Shown: positions 6,970-15,698 of the stretch, piece after piece
Position numbering within the stretch: position 1 is the stretch's first letter
How the letters are laid out: every line of letters starts with the position of its first letter
Assembly (NCBI RefSeq): GCF_013141775.1
Contig: NZ_WHOB01000043.1
Coordinates: 1 to 64,000 of the forward strand
Source of the DNA: Paenibacillus phytohabitans
GTDB taxonomy: Bacteria; Bacillota; Bacilli; Paenibacillales; Paenibacillaceae
Direction of reading: 5' to 3'
Length of the DNA: 64,000 nt
Position numbers and translations under genes: made by a program
The notes under the pieces: model-generated
What the model was told of the DNA's origin: nothing
The model's input: the letters and a program-made list of their open reading frames with translations, nothing else
Database searches by the model: none

Positions 6970-9615
6970 TTGAGTACAGTGGAACGCAAGCAGCGTCTTG
7001 AGGGGCTGAGTGAAAAAATATTTTTGGACCGTTATGCCTGGAAGGACGCGGACAGCAATAATGCCAAGGTAGGCGATGTAGTGCTTGTCCTGACGAAGGA
7101 TGATCCGAAATTTCCAACCAAGGAGGTTGGCGAGATTGTTGAGCGCACAGGCCGGATGGTTACGGTGAAGACCCGCAGCGGTGAACTCGTGCAATCGGAT
7201 GTGGAGAAGCTGACACTGAATATTGAGAAGACCCCGGAGGAAATGTGGGACCGTCTTGCGGCAGCCATGGCTTCCGTAGAGCAGACTCCCGAGCTTCAGG
7301 AAGAGTGGACAGGCAAGTTCCGCTCTATTCTTGATGACTGGAAGCTGGTACCGGGCGGTCGGATTGCGGCAGGTGCCGGAGCAAGCGAGGAGCTTACGCT
7401 GTTCAACTGTTATGTTGTACCTTCCCCGAAAGACAGCCGCGGGGGCATCATGCAGACGCTCTCCGAAATGACCGAGATTATGGCCCGCGGCGGCGGTGTT
7501 GGCATTAACTTATCCTCGCTGCGTCCGCGCCGCGCGATTGTAAGAGGCGTGAACGGATCATCCAGCGGCTCAGTGTCCTGGGGCGGCCTCTTCAGCTATA
7601 CAACCGGACTGATTGAGCAAGGCGGAAGCCGCCGCGGCGCGCTGATGCTGATGATCAATGACTGGCATCCGGATGTGGTGGACTTCATTACCGTGAAGCA
7701 GACGATGGGTCAGGTAACGAATGCCAACCTGTCGGTATGCGTGAGCAATGCCTTCATGAAAGCTGTCAAAGAGGATCTGGACTGGGAGCTGGTCTTCCCG
7801 GATACCACCGATCCGGATTACGATACAATCTGGGACGGCGATCTGGATAAATGGAAGGCAGACGGCCGCCGCGTCATTCCTTACCGTACCGTTAGAGCAC
7901 GCGATGTGTGGCATACGATTATCGAATCGGCCTGGAAGTCGGCTGAGCCGGGCGTAGTGTTCATGGAATATTACAACCAGATGTCCAACAGCTGGTATTT
8001 CAACCCGATCATCTGCACCAATCCATGCGGTGAGCAGGGTCTGCCGGGCTGGGGCGTGTGCAATCTGTCGGCCGTCAACCTCTCCAAGTTCTACGATGCG
8101 GAGAATCATGACGTGGACTGGGCAGATCTGGCGACAACGACCCGCTATTCCGTGCGTTTCCTGGACAATGTCATCGACAAGACACCTTATCATTTCCCGG
8201 AAAATGAAGCCAACCAGAAGCTCGAACGCCGCGTAGGACTCGGCACAATGGGATTGGCTGAGCTGATGATCAAGCTGAATATCCGTTACGGCAGCCCGGA
8301 ATCTCTGGAGTTCCTGGACAAGCTCTACGGCTTCATGGCGCGCGAAGCTTATCTGGCTTCTGCTGAGATCGCTGGCGAGAAGGGATCTTTCCAGGCTTTT
8401 GATACCGATAAATATCTGCAGAGCGGCTTCATGCGTAATATCACCGAGGTCTATCCGGAAGTCGGCGAATCCATCCGTAAGCACGGCATGCGCAACGTTA
8501 CAGTGATTACCCAGGCACCTACAGGTAGTACTGGAACCATGGTCGGCACTTCGACCGGTATCGAGCCTTATTTCGCATTCAAATATTACCGCCAGAGCCG
8601 TCTGGGCTATGACGAGCAGTTCGTGCCGATTGCCCAGGAATGGCTGGAAGCCCATCCGGGTGAAGAACTCCCTGAATACTTCGTTACTTCGATGGATCTG
8701 TCCGCTAAGGATCATATCCGTGCACAGGCTGCGATTCAGCGCTGGGTGGACAGCTCGATCTCCAAGACGGCGAACTGCCCGTCCGACTTCACCGTTGAAG
8801 AAACTGCCGAGCTGTACGAAATGGCCTTCGACCTGGGCTGCAAAGGTGTAACGATCTACCGTGACGGCAGCCGTGACGTACAGGTACTGGAAACAACGAA
8901 GAAGGAAGAAAAGAAAGACGCTCCGGCGGCAGTTGAGACTGCTGAAGCTGAGCCCGTGGAAGCTGCTCCTGCTCCAGTCACAGTTGCAGCAGCACCTGCA
9001 CCGCAGCCTGCGGCTAATGTAGTGGACAAACAATACAAGAAACGCCCGCAGGTGCTGCGTGGCGCTACTTATAAGATCAACACGCCATTCGGTATGGCGT
9101 ATATCACCATCAACGACCTTGACGGCATTCCGGCCGAGATCTTCCTGAATGTCGGTAAAGCCGGCTCCGACGTCTTCGCCATGGCGGAAGCACTGGGCCG
9201 CGTCTGCTCGCTGTTCCTGCGCTACGGCGACCACGGCGAGAAGGTCGAGCTGCTGATTAAGCATCTCAAAGGCATCGGCGGCTCCGGCGCCATCGGCTTC
9301 GGTGCGAACCGCGTCGAGTCCATTGCCGACGCAGTGGCTAAGGCACTGGAAACCCATGTGCTGAACAACGCACAGGACGACCATGTGCCTGCACCTATCG
9401 CAGCTACACTGGAGCTTGATTTCAACGAAGCGCTCAGCGCGGAGCTGAAATCCAGTGTCCCGGCAACGGCTACTGATGATGGACACGGAGGTCATGGTGC
9501 GCATAGCCATGCGACTGCTTCGCGGGATCTCTGCCCTTCCTGCGGAAGTGCATCACTTATTAATATTGAGGGATGTAAGACTTGCGGGAATTGCGGGTAT
9601 AGCCGGTGTGGTTGA
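6970..9615 (+). CDS. nrdJ: Vitamin B12-dependent ribonucleoside-diphosphate reductase (class II)
   Basis: An 881-residue class II ribonucleotide reductase making deoxyribonucleotides with adenosylcobalamin as radical source. TTG at 6970 follows GGGAGG. Active-site features: C147 in LFNCYVV, TNPCGEQ with N351, C353 and E355, C364 in VCNLSAVNLS, and a late APTGSTG loop. After the barrel come an Ala/Pro-rich linker (about residues 645-685), a TSCPD-type domain (FGMAYITINDLDGIPAEIF) and a zinc-ribbon tail with CPSC, CKTCGNC and a final Cys, which probably carries reducing equivalents. NrdR-box-like sites lie upstream. The 3' end is the landing site of the Tn7-like element, whose end begins 33 bp after the stop. 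Confidence 0.93.
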   Translation: MSTVERKQRLEGLSEKIFLDRYAWKDADSNNAKVGDVVLVLTKDDPKFPTKEVGEIVERTGRMVTVKTRSGELVQSDVEKLTLNIEKTPEEMWDRLAAAMASVEQTPELQEEWTGKFRSILDDWKLVPGGRIAAGAGASEELTLFNCYVVPSPKDSRGGIMQTLSEMTEIMARGGGVGINLSSLRPRRAIVRGVNGSSSGSVSWGGLFSYTTGLIEQGGSRRGALMLMINDWHPDVVDFITVKQTMGQVTNANLSVCVSNAFMKAVKEDLDWELVFPDTTDPDYDTIWDGDLDKWKADGRRVIPYRTVRARDVWHTIIESAWKSAEPGVVFMEYYNQMSNSWYFNPIICTNPCGEQGLPGWGVCNLSAVNLSKFYDAENHDVDWADLATTTRYSVRFLDNVIDKTPYHFPENEANQKLERRVGLGTMGLAELMIKLNIRYGSPESLEFLDKLYGFMAREAYLASAEIAGEKGSFQAFDTDKYLQSGFMRNITEVYPEVGESIRKHGMRNVTVITQAPTGSTGTMVGTSTGIEPYFAFKYYRQSRLGYDEQFVPIAQEWLEAHPGEELPEYFVTSMDLSAKDHIRAQAAIQRWVDSSISKTANCPSDFTVEETAELYEMAFDLGCKGVTIYRDGSRDVQVLETTKKEEKKDAPAAVETAEAEPVEAAPAPVTVAAAPAPQPAANVVDKQYKKRPQVLRGATYKINTPFGMAYITINDLDGIPAEIFLNVGKAGSDVFAMAEALGRVCSLFLRYGDHGEKVELLIKHLKGIGGSGAIGFGANRVESIADAVAKALETHVLNNAQDDHVPAPIAATLELDFNEALSAELKSSVPATATDDGHGGHGAHSHATASRDLCPSCGSASLINIEGCKTCGNCGYSRCG

Positions 9616-9643
9616 GTAGATTATTGGCATGATGATAAGAACG

Positions 9644-9648
9644 ACTCA
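9644..9648. repeat. Target-site duplication, copy 1 (ACTCA)
   Basis: ACTCA directly abuts the element start TGTGATG and is repeated at 50816-50820 directly after the element end CATCACA. Five-bp duplications are the hallmark of Tn7-like transposition. The duplication ends 33 bp after the nrdJ stop. Confidence 0.88.
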
Positions 9649-9717
9649 TGTGATGTTTCATTTTAAATGAGAATTGTTTCATTTCAAACGAGAAAATTGT
9701 TTCATTTCAAGTGAGAA
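9649..9717 (+). repeat. Transposon right (tnsA-proximal) end with three TnsB-site-like repeats
   Basis: Starts TGTGATG. Three direct copies: GTTTCATTTTAAATGAGAA (9655-9673), GTTTCATTTCAAACGAGAA (9676-9694) and GTTTCATTTCAAGTGAGAA (9699-9717), with periods of 21 and 23 bp. Tight packing matches the R end of Tn7. Confidence 0.88.
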
Positions 9718-9766
9718 AATAGTTTTATACACTTAATTGAATAAAAATACATTGAAATCACAACTA

Positions 9767-9807
9767 GAACACCGCAGCATGCTTCATTATGTTGCGGTGT
9801 TCTTTTT
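9767..9807 (+). terminator. Intrinsic terminator just inside the transposon
   Basis: GAACACCGCAGCAT (9767-9780) pairs with ATGTTGCGGTGTTC (9789-9802; one G-T pair) and is followed by TTTTT. It would stop transcripts leaving nrdJ before the cargo, replacing the terminator displaced to 50885. Confidence 0.85.
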
Positions 9808-9867
9808 TGTTTGTGCCTATTTAATGAACTGTTTGTATTTTACCTAAAAACAAGGAGGCTGGTTTAA

Positions 9868-11373
9868 ATGCCTAAGTATAATATCTATAAGATTAAAGAT
9901 GGCAGCCAGGAAGCTTTGCAAAGAAAACTTAATACTGTAGGGTTAGTTGCAAAGAATGAAAAACAAATTGGTGAGTATACGGCCAAATTTTATTTTTCTG
10001 ACAAACCTGATTTAGTTACAATATGGTGGGTTGACTTATATAAAGACTTCTTAGACGTAAACAAACTTCCTAATAATGAGTTATATTTTGGAATACTGTT
10101 ATTAGTCAAAAAAGAAATCTGTTATGCAATCAGCTTTGGTAAAGCGCATTTTTACCTTCGTGAATATTGTGATGGGGAATTTGGATTAAATTTAGCCGAA
10201 AGGATTGTGGACGAAAACAATCTTAGAATAAAAAATTCTAAATTGTTTGGAGGAAGAAGATCAAAAAATATTACCTCTTATCAAGACAGGAGCCCAATTG
10301 AATATGATAGTGGAGAATCATTCCAATATATAAAAGCTAAAACAATTAATGCAGAGGATTGGGGAAGCGTAGTTAGTTTTGGTTCTTCAGTATTATTTAA
10401 TGTAAAAATACCTCCTTCAGAACTTGATGGATTTCTAGATTCCATAGAGCAGAAACTTAGTCAAAAACCTATCCTTACACTACCAAGAGTAGAGGAGGTA
10501 AAAGATGTAGAGACTAAGCGACGCTTGGATAGAGAGCTTGCTATATCGCTAATATCGAATACTATAACAGGTACGCTTGCTGAGGAGTTTTCTGTTTCAG
10601 GAGTCGACTTTGTCTTTAGTGAAAATAATCAATATGCATTCTTCTTAAAAGGAAATTTAAAACAAAGCGAACTGAAATTTGATGACTTGTCTTTAGAACG
10701 TCTTACCAGTTTCGTAACTGAAAATGGGATTGATTTGATTAATTCAATCAATGATATTCGTATTCAGATAAAAAGTGAAAATAGTAGAACAAGAAGCGAA
10801 TCTTTAAAAAAAGTTTTAGATTATGTTGATGATGAAAGATATTGCTTAGTGAACGGAAAATGGCATCGATTTAACCAATCGTATATTAACTTTCTGCAAA
10901 AAGAGGTAGATAAGATACCAATACTACATCACGATACAACTCTCCTTCCTACAAATTTAAAAGAAGATGATTTTAATAAAGGTAAGGTATCTGATGGTTA
11001 TTTGAATTTTGATAAAGACTTTTCTTATATTGAAAAGTACAACATAGAGAAAATGGATCTCTACAAAGATAAGACACTATATTTTGTCAAAATGGGTGAA
11101 CCCCAGAATCTAAGTTATGTAATAGACCAATCTTTAAATACTGTAAAAATACTCCAAAATAACGTAGAAGATATCATTATAAATCAAAAAAAAATTGAAC
11201 CGGAAAATATGTGTCTTTGGCTCATATTTGAAAGAAAAACAACAATTAAAAAATTATCAGATGTCAGATCGCTCATATTTCTTATGAAATTAGTTGAATG
11301 GAAGCGTAATGTAATTGTGGCAAGTTATAAGCCCACTATAAACATTGGTTATAAAGATCCAAAAAAAATTTAG
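9868..11373 (+). CDS. DUF6119 / TIGR04141 family sporadically distributed protein
   Basis: A 501-residue protein starting at ATG after ACAAGGAGG. The N-terminus MPKYNIYKIKDG and the segment HFYLREYCDGEFGLNLAERIV followed by IKNSKLFGG, SYQDRSPIEY and DWGSVVSFGSSVLF match the TIGR04141 (DUF6119) family, which appears patchily in accessory DNA. Molecular function is unknown to me. As the first cargo gene inside the tnsA end it is set off by its own upstream and downstream terminators. A truncated second copy of its first 60 bp lies at 38046. Strongly AT-rich. Confidence 0.75.
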   Translation: MPKYNIYKIKDGSQEALQRKLNTVGLVAKNEKQIGEYTAKFYFSDKPDLVTIWWVDLYKDFLDVNKLPNNELYFGILLLVKKEICYAISFGKAHFYLREYCDGEFGLNLAERIVDENNLRIKNSKLFGGRRSKNITSYQDRSPIEYDSGESFQYIKAKTINAEDWGSVVSFGSSVLFNVKIPPSELDGFLDSIEQKLSQKPILTLPRVEEVKDVETKRRLDRELAISLISNTITGTLAEEFSVSGVDFVFSENNQYAFFLKGNLKQSELKFDDLSLERLTSFVTENGIDLINSINDIRIQIKSENSRTRSESLKKVLDYVDDERYCLVNGKWHRFNQSYINFLQKEVDKIPILHHDTTLLPTNLKEDDFNKGKVSDGYLNFDKDFSYIEKYNIEKMDLYKDKTLYFVKMGEPQNLSYVIDQSLNTVKILQNNVEDIIINQKKIEPENMCLWLIFERKTTIKKLSDVRSLIFLMKLVEWKRNVIVASYKPTINIGYKDPKKI

Positions 11374-11400
11374 ATTTTGATGATGTTTCTAATAATAAAT

Positions 11401-11434
11401 AGCACTTCTCCACATTTTGGGGAAGTGCTATTTT
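11401..11434 (+). terminator. Intrinsic terminator after the DUF6119 gene
   Basis: AGCACTTCTCC pairs with GGGGAAGTGCT (one G-T pair) and is followed by ATTTTATT. Confidence 0.8.
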
Positions 11435-11742
11435 ATTACACAGTATAAAAATATAAATCGATATGGAGACAGATAAAAATTCGAACTTTTACAGTATAAA
11501 TGTGTTTGTTTAGATTGAATGGGTAATAATTTTATAAGGTAAAGTTAAAGCAATGTAAGATAGATGGTCTTTTAAATACAACCTAATTAGTGGTCGTAAT
11601 GTAGTTCGAGAATTCGCATATCTATTTATAAGAATAGAGGATAATTATGACTTATTACTTCTTATGACCTCCAGTTTAATTAAATCCTATTGATTGTATA
11701 TCTAATTTATAGATTGATAATAATAGATTTGAGGTGAGATAT
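11435..11742. other. Intergenic region upstream of tnsA
   Basis: AT-rich and without a supported gene. A possible promoter is TTGTAT (11694-11699) with GATAAT (11716-11721) at 16-bp spacing, close to the tnsA ribosome site GAGGTG (11731-11736). No additional end repeats are seen here. Confidence 0.35.
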
Positions 11743-12387
11743 ATGGTAAAGCCAGCTAGAAAAATACCACCAAGTAGAGGCAAACACTCAAGATACGAAG
11801 TTCCGTTTATACGTAAAAAATCTATGATTTTATGTGAGGGAAGTATTGAACGTGATTATGTGAAAGTTCTAGATTTTGACCCAACAATAAATGAAATCTT
11901 TAGCCAACCGCTAGCGATTTTTTACTCTTATCGAGGTAAAGTGCGTGCCTACTTTCCTGATTTTAAAGTTATTTTAACTAATGGGGATGTATGGATAGTC
12001 GAAATTAAGTCTGCAGAAAAGCTTAGAAAAGAAGAGAATTTAATTAAATATGTAGTCGGAAAGCTCTACTGTGATCCAAGGGGATGGGAGTACAAAGTTG
12101 TAACTGAGGATGAAATAAGACAGGGATTTCTAATGAAAAATTTAAACGATCTTCGTAGTTTCGGTACTACGCAGGTCGATTACAAATTATTAATATATAT
12201 TGCACAAAAATTAAAAGAAGTAGGGACATGCACAATAAAAGATTTATGCATTAAGTGTACAGAAATGGATGATGAGGATTTTTACAAGGGGATTTATTAC
12301 TTAATCTATCATCACAATATTTATATGGACATAGTTAATCAAGAGTTGAATGATGATGCGGAAATAAGCATTCAACTGGAGGTGTAA
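11743..12387 (+). CDS. tnsA: TnsA-like transposon endonuclease subunit
   Basis: A 214-residue protein; ATG 11743 follows GAGGTG by six bases. TnsA makes the 5' cuts at the transposon ends with TnsB, allowing cut-and-paste movement. Restriction-endonuclease-fold residues are visible as E36 (EGSIERDY), D73 (YFPDFKV), and E87 with K89 (WIVEIKS). The C-terminal third looks like the TnsA C-terminal helical domain that contacts TnsC. It is the first gene of tnsABC, with the tnsB ribosome site overlapping its stop codon. The presence of TnsA argues against a Tn5053- or CAST V-K-like copy-in element. Confidence 0.9.
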   Translation: MVKPARKIPPSRGKHSRYEVPFIRKKSMILCEGSIERDYVKVLDFDPTINEIFSQPLAIFYSYRGKVRAYFPDFKVILTNGDVWIVEIKSAEKLRKEENLIKYVVGKLYCDPRGWEYKVVTEDEIRQGFLMKNLNDLRSFGTTQVDYKLLIYIAQKLKEVGTCTIKDLCIKCTEMDDEDFYKGIYYLIYHHNIYMDIVNQELNDDAEISIQLEV

Positions 12388-12390
12388 ATT

Positions 12391-14514
12391 ATGGATGCTT
12401 TCGCTTTAATTCCAGGAATGCAATTTAAAATGCATGATGACAAGTATATTATTCGTAAATGTCTCGAAAATGACGATATTGAACTTTCAAACTTATCGTA
12501 CAACAGCGTGGAGATATTTTCAACAAATGAATTGTTAGAGGCATGGTATGAAAAGCGTCTTGTTCCAAAAAAAGAATTAGCTATTCATTTGCTACCACGC
12601 TTGATGGATCCAGAACTGATTTCAGATGAAGAAAATAAAATTATGGAAAACCGCTTAAAAGTTTTAGAACCAGTTATCAAAGGACATATAAAACCAGCAG
12701 ATATTAGAAATTACGTTGATTCGTTACCAGTGGAGTTGAAACTTAGTATTAGGTCTGTTTCCATGCTATACAAGTGGAAAAAGAAATATATAGAGACAGG
12801 TGATAAAAGGTCTTTACTTTCTACAGGACGGTCTCAAAAGCGCGGTTTTTATACGGATCCAATTATTATTTCTCTCATTGAAAAAATGCTTCGTGATGAA
12901 GAGAGAACAGGTTTAACGACAACTATTCGGGATAAACACATCAGTTTAAAGGGACAAATTGAGGAGCTCAATAAATTCCGAGAAGAGAAGGAACGGGTTA
13001 TACCTTGTGGCCGAACTACTTTATTCCGTATTGTACAAGATAGAACTAATAGTCGAGCAAAAGATCGATCAAGACATGGACCAGTACAAGCGGCACTAAA
13101 TATGAATGGTTCAACTTCAGAACTAGTGGTAGAACGTCCTTTAGAACGTGTGGAAGTTGACTGGACGCCTATTGACTTACTTATTGTTGATTTAGAAACA
13201 TTAAAGCGAGTGCGTTATTATCTCATATACGCAATAGACGTATTTAGTGACTATCCCCTTGGTTTTTATATTTGCCCTAATGAGCCGGATACAAAAGATA
13301 TTTTGCAGTGCCTCCTACATGCAATGTTACCTAAACTTCATTTAAAAAAATTATATCCAGATTTAAAACATGATTGGACGGCTTTCGGTGTTCCCGAGGT
13401 AGTGGTAGTAGATAATGCCAAAGCAAATGAATCAGGAGACCTTAAGGAAATATTGGGTTTAATTAATGTCGAAGTGCAATTTTGTCCTGTTAAAACAGGA
13501 CACTATAAAGGAACGATCGAGAGAGGTTTGCAAACGATTAATCGTATTTTGCAGAAATATCCAGGATCTACTTTTTCCAATCCACAAGAAAGATCCCAGT
13601 ATAAATCTGAAGAAGAAGCTTGCATTGATATGCTTACTCTATTAAATATCATTCATATTATTTTTATTGAAAAGATTGCCAATGATTATAGTTTGGCTGT
13701 TGGGGGAACTCCTGATTTTGTATGGAGGGAAGGCCTCAAAAAACTAAAAGTTCATAGAAGAATACCTTTTAGTAAAGAGGAGCTAATTATACTTTTGGGT
13801 TCAGGAACAGAGTATCGGTCAATTTCCAATAAGGGAATTAAAATTCAATCACAATACTTTACTAGTCCATCGCTTATGGAACTAGCTGATAGAAAAAAAC
13901 GAAGAAAAGATGAAGAAGATGTCAGAGTACGCTTTAATAAGGCTGATATGAGAATAATCTATGTATATGATGAAGAAAATCAGCAGTATATTGAGGTGTA
14001 TTCTACAAAGAATAGTCTGCAAAATAAAAATATTAATGATTTGTATCCGGTCCATTATGAGCAGTTGCATTCTATTTCTTATAATAATGGGAAAAATTAT
14101 CGTGATTTTGATACATCTGATTTATATCATGCAGATCAAGCCATTAAAAGACTAATTACTGAAAGTGCGGGGAGATTAAAGGTAGTCGAACAATTACCTA
14201 AAGATGAGCGTTCAGAAATAATGTCGAAAAATTTGTCAGCAGCCCATGTTACATTTGATGCTCAATTAGCACCTAATGATTTGGAGTCTATCCGTTTAGT
14301 GGATGAGGCATCAGAACATATTAAAGATTATAAAGAGAAGTTTAAAAGGAAGAGAAAAAGTAAAGCTACCTCCTCAGACAAGAATACAGGAAACAAAAAG
14401 TCTAGTTTTAAAACACCGCCAGTGGAGCAAACAACTATTGTTGATACTTCTTTGGAAATGGACTTAAAGCCATATGATACCATTTATAATATGAATGGTG
14501 AAGGGGATGAATAA
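12391..14514 (+). CDS. tnsB: TnsB-like DDE transposase
   Basis: A 707-residue DDE transposase that binds the end repeats and does 3' strand cutting and joining. The start ATG 12391 follows GGAGGTG. N-terminal helix-turn-helix regions include a segment near 118-150 (RSVSMLYKWKKKYIETGDKRSLLSTGR). The catalytic triad is D257 (VEVDWTP), D341 (VVVDNAKA) and E377 (YKGTIERG) in a retroviral-integrase fold, followed by a Mu-type beta-barrel and a Lys-rich tail that in this family binds TnsC. It probably recognises the 19-bp sites seen at both ends. tnsC starts right after the stop. Confidence 0.93.
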   Translation: MDAFALIPGMQFKMHDDKYIIRKCLENDDIELSNLSYNSVEIFSTNELLEAWYEKRLVPKKELAIHLLPRLMDPELISDEENKIMENRLKVLEPVIKGHIKPADIRNYVDSLPVELKLSIRSVSMLYKWKKKYIETGDKRSLLSTGRSQKRGFYTDPIIISLIEKMLRDEERTGLTTTIRDKHISLKGQIEELNKFREEKERVIPCGRTTLFRIVQDRTNSRAKDRSRHGPVQAALNMNGSTSELVVERPLERVEVDWTPIDLLIVDLETLKRVRYYLIYAIDVFSDYPLGFYICPNEPDTKDILQCLLHAMLPKLHLKKLYPDLKHDWTAFGVPEVVVVDNAKANESGDLKEILGLINVEVQFCPVKTGHYKGTIERGLQTINRILQKYPGSTFSNPQERSQYKSEEEACIDMLTLLNIIHIIFIEKIANDYSLAVGGTPDFVWREGLKKLKVHRRIPFSKEELIILLGSGTEYRSISNKGIKIQSQYFTSPSLMELADRKKRRKDEEDVRVRFNKADMRIIYVYDEENQQYIEVYSTKNSLQNKNINDLYPVHYEQLHSISYNNGKNYRDFDTSDLYHADQAIKRLITESAGRLKVVEQLPKDERSEIMSKNLSAAHVTFDAQLAPNDLESIRLVDEASEHIKDYKEKFKRKRKSKATSSDKNTGNKKSSFKTPPVEQTTIVDTSLEMDLKPYDTIYNMNGEGDE

Positions 14515-14515
14515 T

Positions 14516-15526
14516 ATGACAAAGATGTTTTTTGAATCACTTAATGGTAAACGGATATCTGAAAAGGAGTTTAATATACGATATGCTCATATAGAATCTT
14601 TAAGAGTAGTCCATCCAAAGTTTTCCGAAATTACATCAGAAGTGACTAAAATCCATAATCTCTCAAAAGCCAATGTTAAGGCAGAACAATTATGTATTAT
14701 AGGACAAACTGGTGCTGGTAAGTCATCTATTATAGAGCTGTATGCATCCAAATATCCACATGTAGAGGAAGACGAACGAACTCAAATTCCGGTTTTACTT
14801 GTCAGCGTTCCTCCAAGAGCTAAATCTCCTAGGGTCTTGGCTTCGAAAATACTTCGTGAAATGGGAGATCATTTTTTTGATTCTGGCTCTGAAGAACATA
14901 TGACTCATCGTATCTGTAATTACGTCGATAAGTGTGATATTAAGATGATACTTCTAGACGAATTTCATCATTTGATTGATAGGGATACAGATTACGTCCT
15001 TGCAAGTGCCTCTGACTGGCTGAAAACATTTATAGACAAGGTTAAAATTCCTGTGGTGCTTGTTGGATTACCTGAATCGGAGCGAATATTCTCATATAAT
15101 GAACAATTAGATGGACGGTATCCTAATCGCATGGTGCTTCCCCCTTTTTCTTACACCAATAAAGAGGATATAACTGAATTTAGACGATTTCTCGTATCTA
15201 TTGATAATAAATTACCATTATCAAAGCTTTCAAATTTGTCGGACCCTGAATTAGCAGCAAAAATATTTTATTTCTCTTTTGGTGTTCCAAGATATGTAAT
15301 GAACTTACTTAAAATTGCGACTGAAATCTCCCTAAATAAGGGGCAGGATCTAATATCTGAGATAGAATTACGAGGTGCATTCAACAGAATTACTCGGTCT
15401 ACACGTCCATACGCCATAAATCCATTTGAAAATACAAAATTTCATTTAATGGATGAGATTGAGAAAGAGAAAAAACTCCATGAACGGCTTTTTCAGTCTG
15501 AGCCTAAGAAAGGGAAAAGAAAATGA
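14516..15526 (+). CDS. tnsC: TnsC-like AAA+ transposition regulator
   Basis: A 336-residue AAA+ ATPase linking target selectors to the TnsAB transposase. ATG 14516 is favoured because GAAGGGG lies seven bases upstream; alternative starts at 14495 and 14507 overlap tnsB. Walker A is GQTGAGKS (63-70), Walker B is MILLDEFHH (D148, E149), followed by sensor-type LVGLPESERIF and an arginine-containing DGRYPNR. The C-terminal basic tail (EPKKGKRK) is short. Closes the tnsABC operon, followed by a good terminator. Confidence 0.92.
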   Translation: MTKMFFESLNGKRISEKEFNIRYAHIESLRVVHPKFSEITSEVTKIHNLSKANVKAEQLCIIGQTGAGKSSIIELYASKYPHVEEDERTQIPVLLVSVPPRAKSPRVLASKILREMGDHFFDSGSEEHMTHRICNYVDKCDIKMILLDEFHHLIDRDTDYVLASASDWLKTFIDKVKIPVVLVGLPESERIFSYNEQLDGRYPNRMVLPPFSYTNKEDITEFRRFLVSIDNKLPLSKLSNLSDPELAAKIFYFSFGVPRYVMNLLKIATEISLNKGQDLISEIELRGAFNRITRSTRPYAINPFENTKFHLMDEIEKEKKLHERLFQSEPKKGKRK

Positions 15527-15601
15527 TTTTCTGGTTATATATTGAATCAAAATGAATACTATTTTCTCTCCTGATAAGTAAGTGAGTAAGTATGTGAGAT
15601 C

Positions 15602-15627
15602 CCTACTAATTCTAGTAGGTTTTTTTG
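15602..15627 (+). terminator. Intrinsic terminator after tnsABC
   Basis: CCTACTA (15602-15608) and TAGTAGG (15613-15619) form a 7-bp stem followed by eight T residues. Confidence 0.85.
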
Positions 15628-15698
15628 TTTTGTCCTATTAGAATAAAGCATTAATTAATCGGAAATACTAGAGTTAGAACGGTTTTTATGGGGGGAGA

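Noticed and set aside
7570..9510. 646-codon open frame on the minus strand inside nrdJ
   Set aside because: Shadow of the GC-rich nrdJ codons. No family-like sequence or ribosome site, whereas nrdJ shows all class II reductase motifs.
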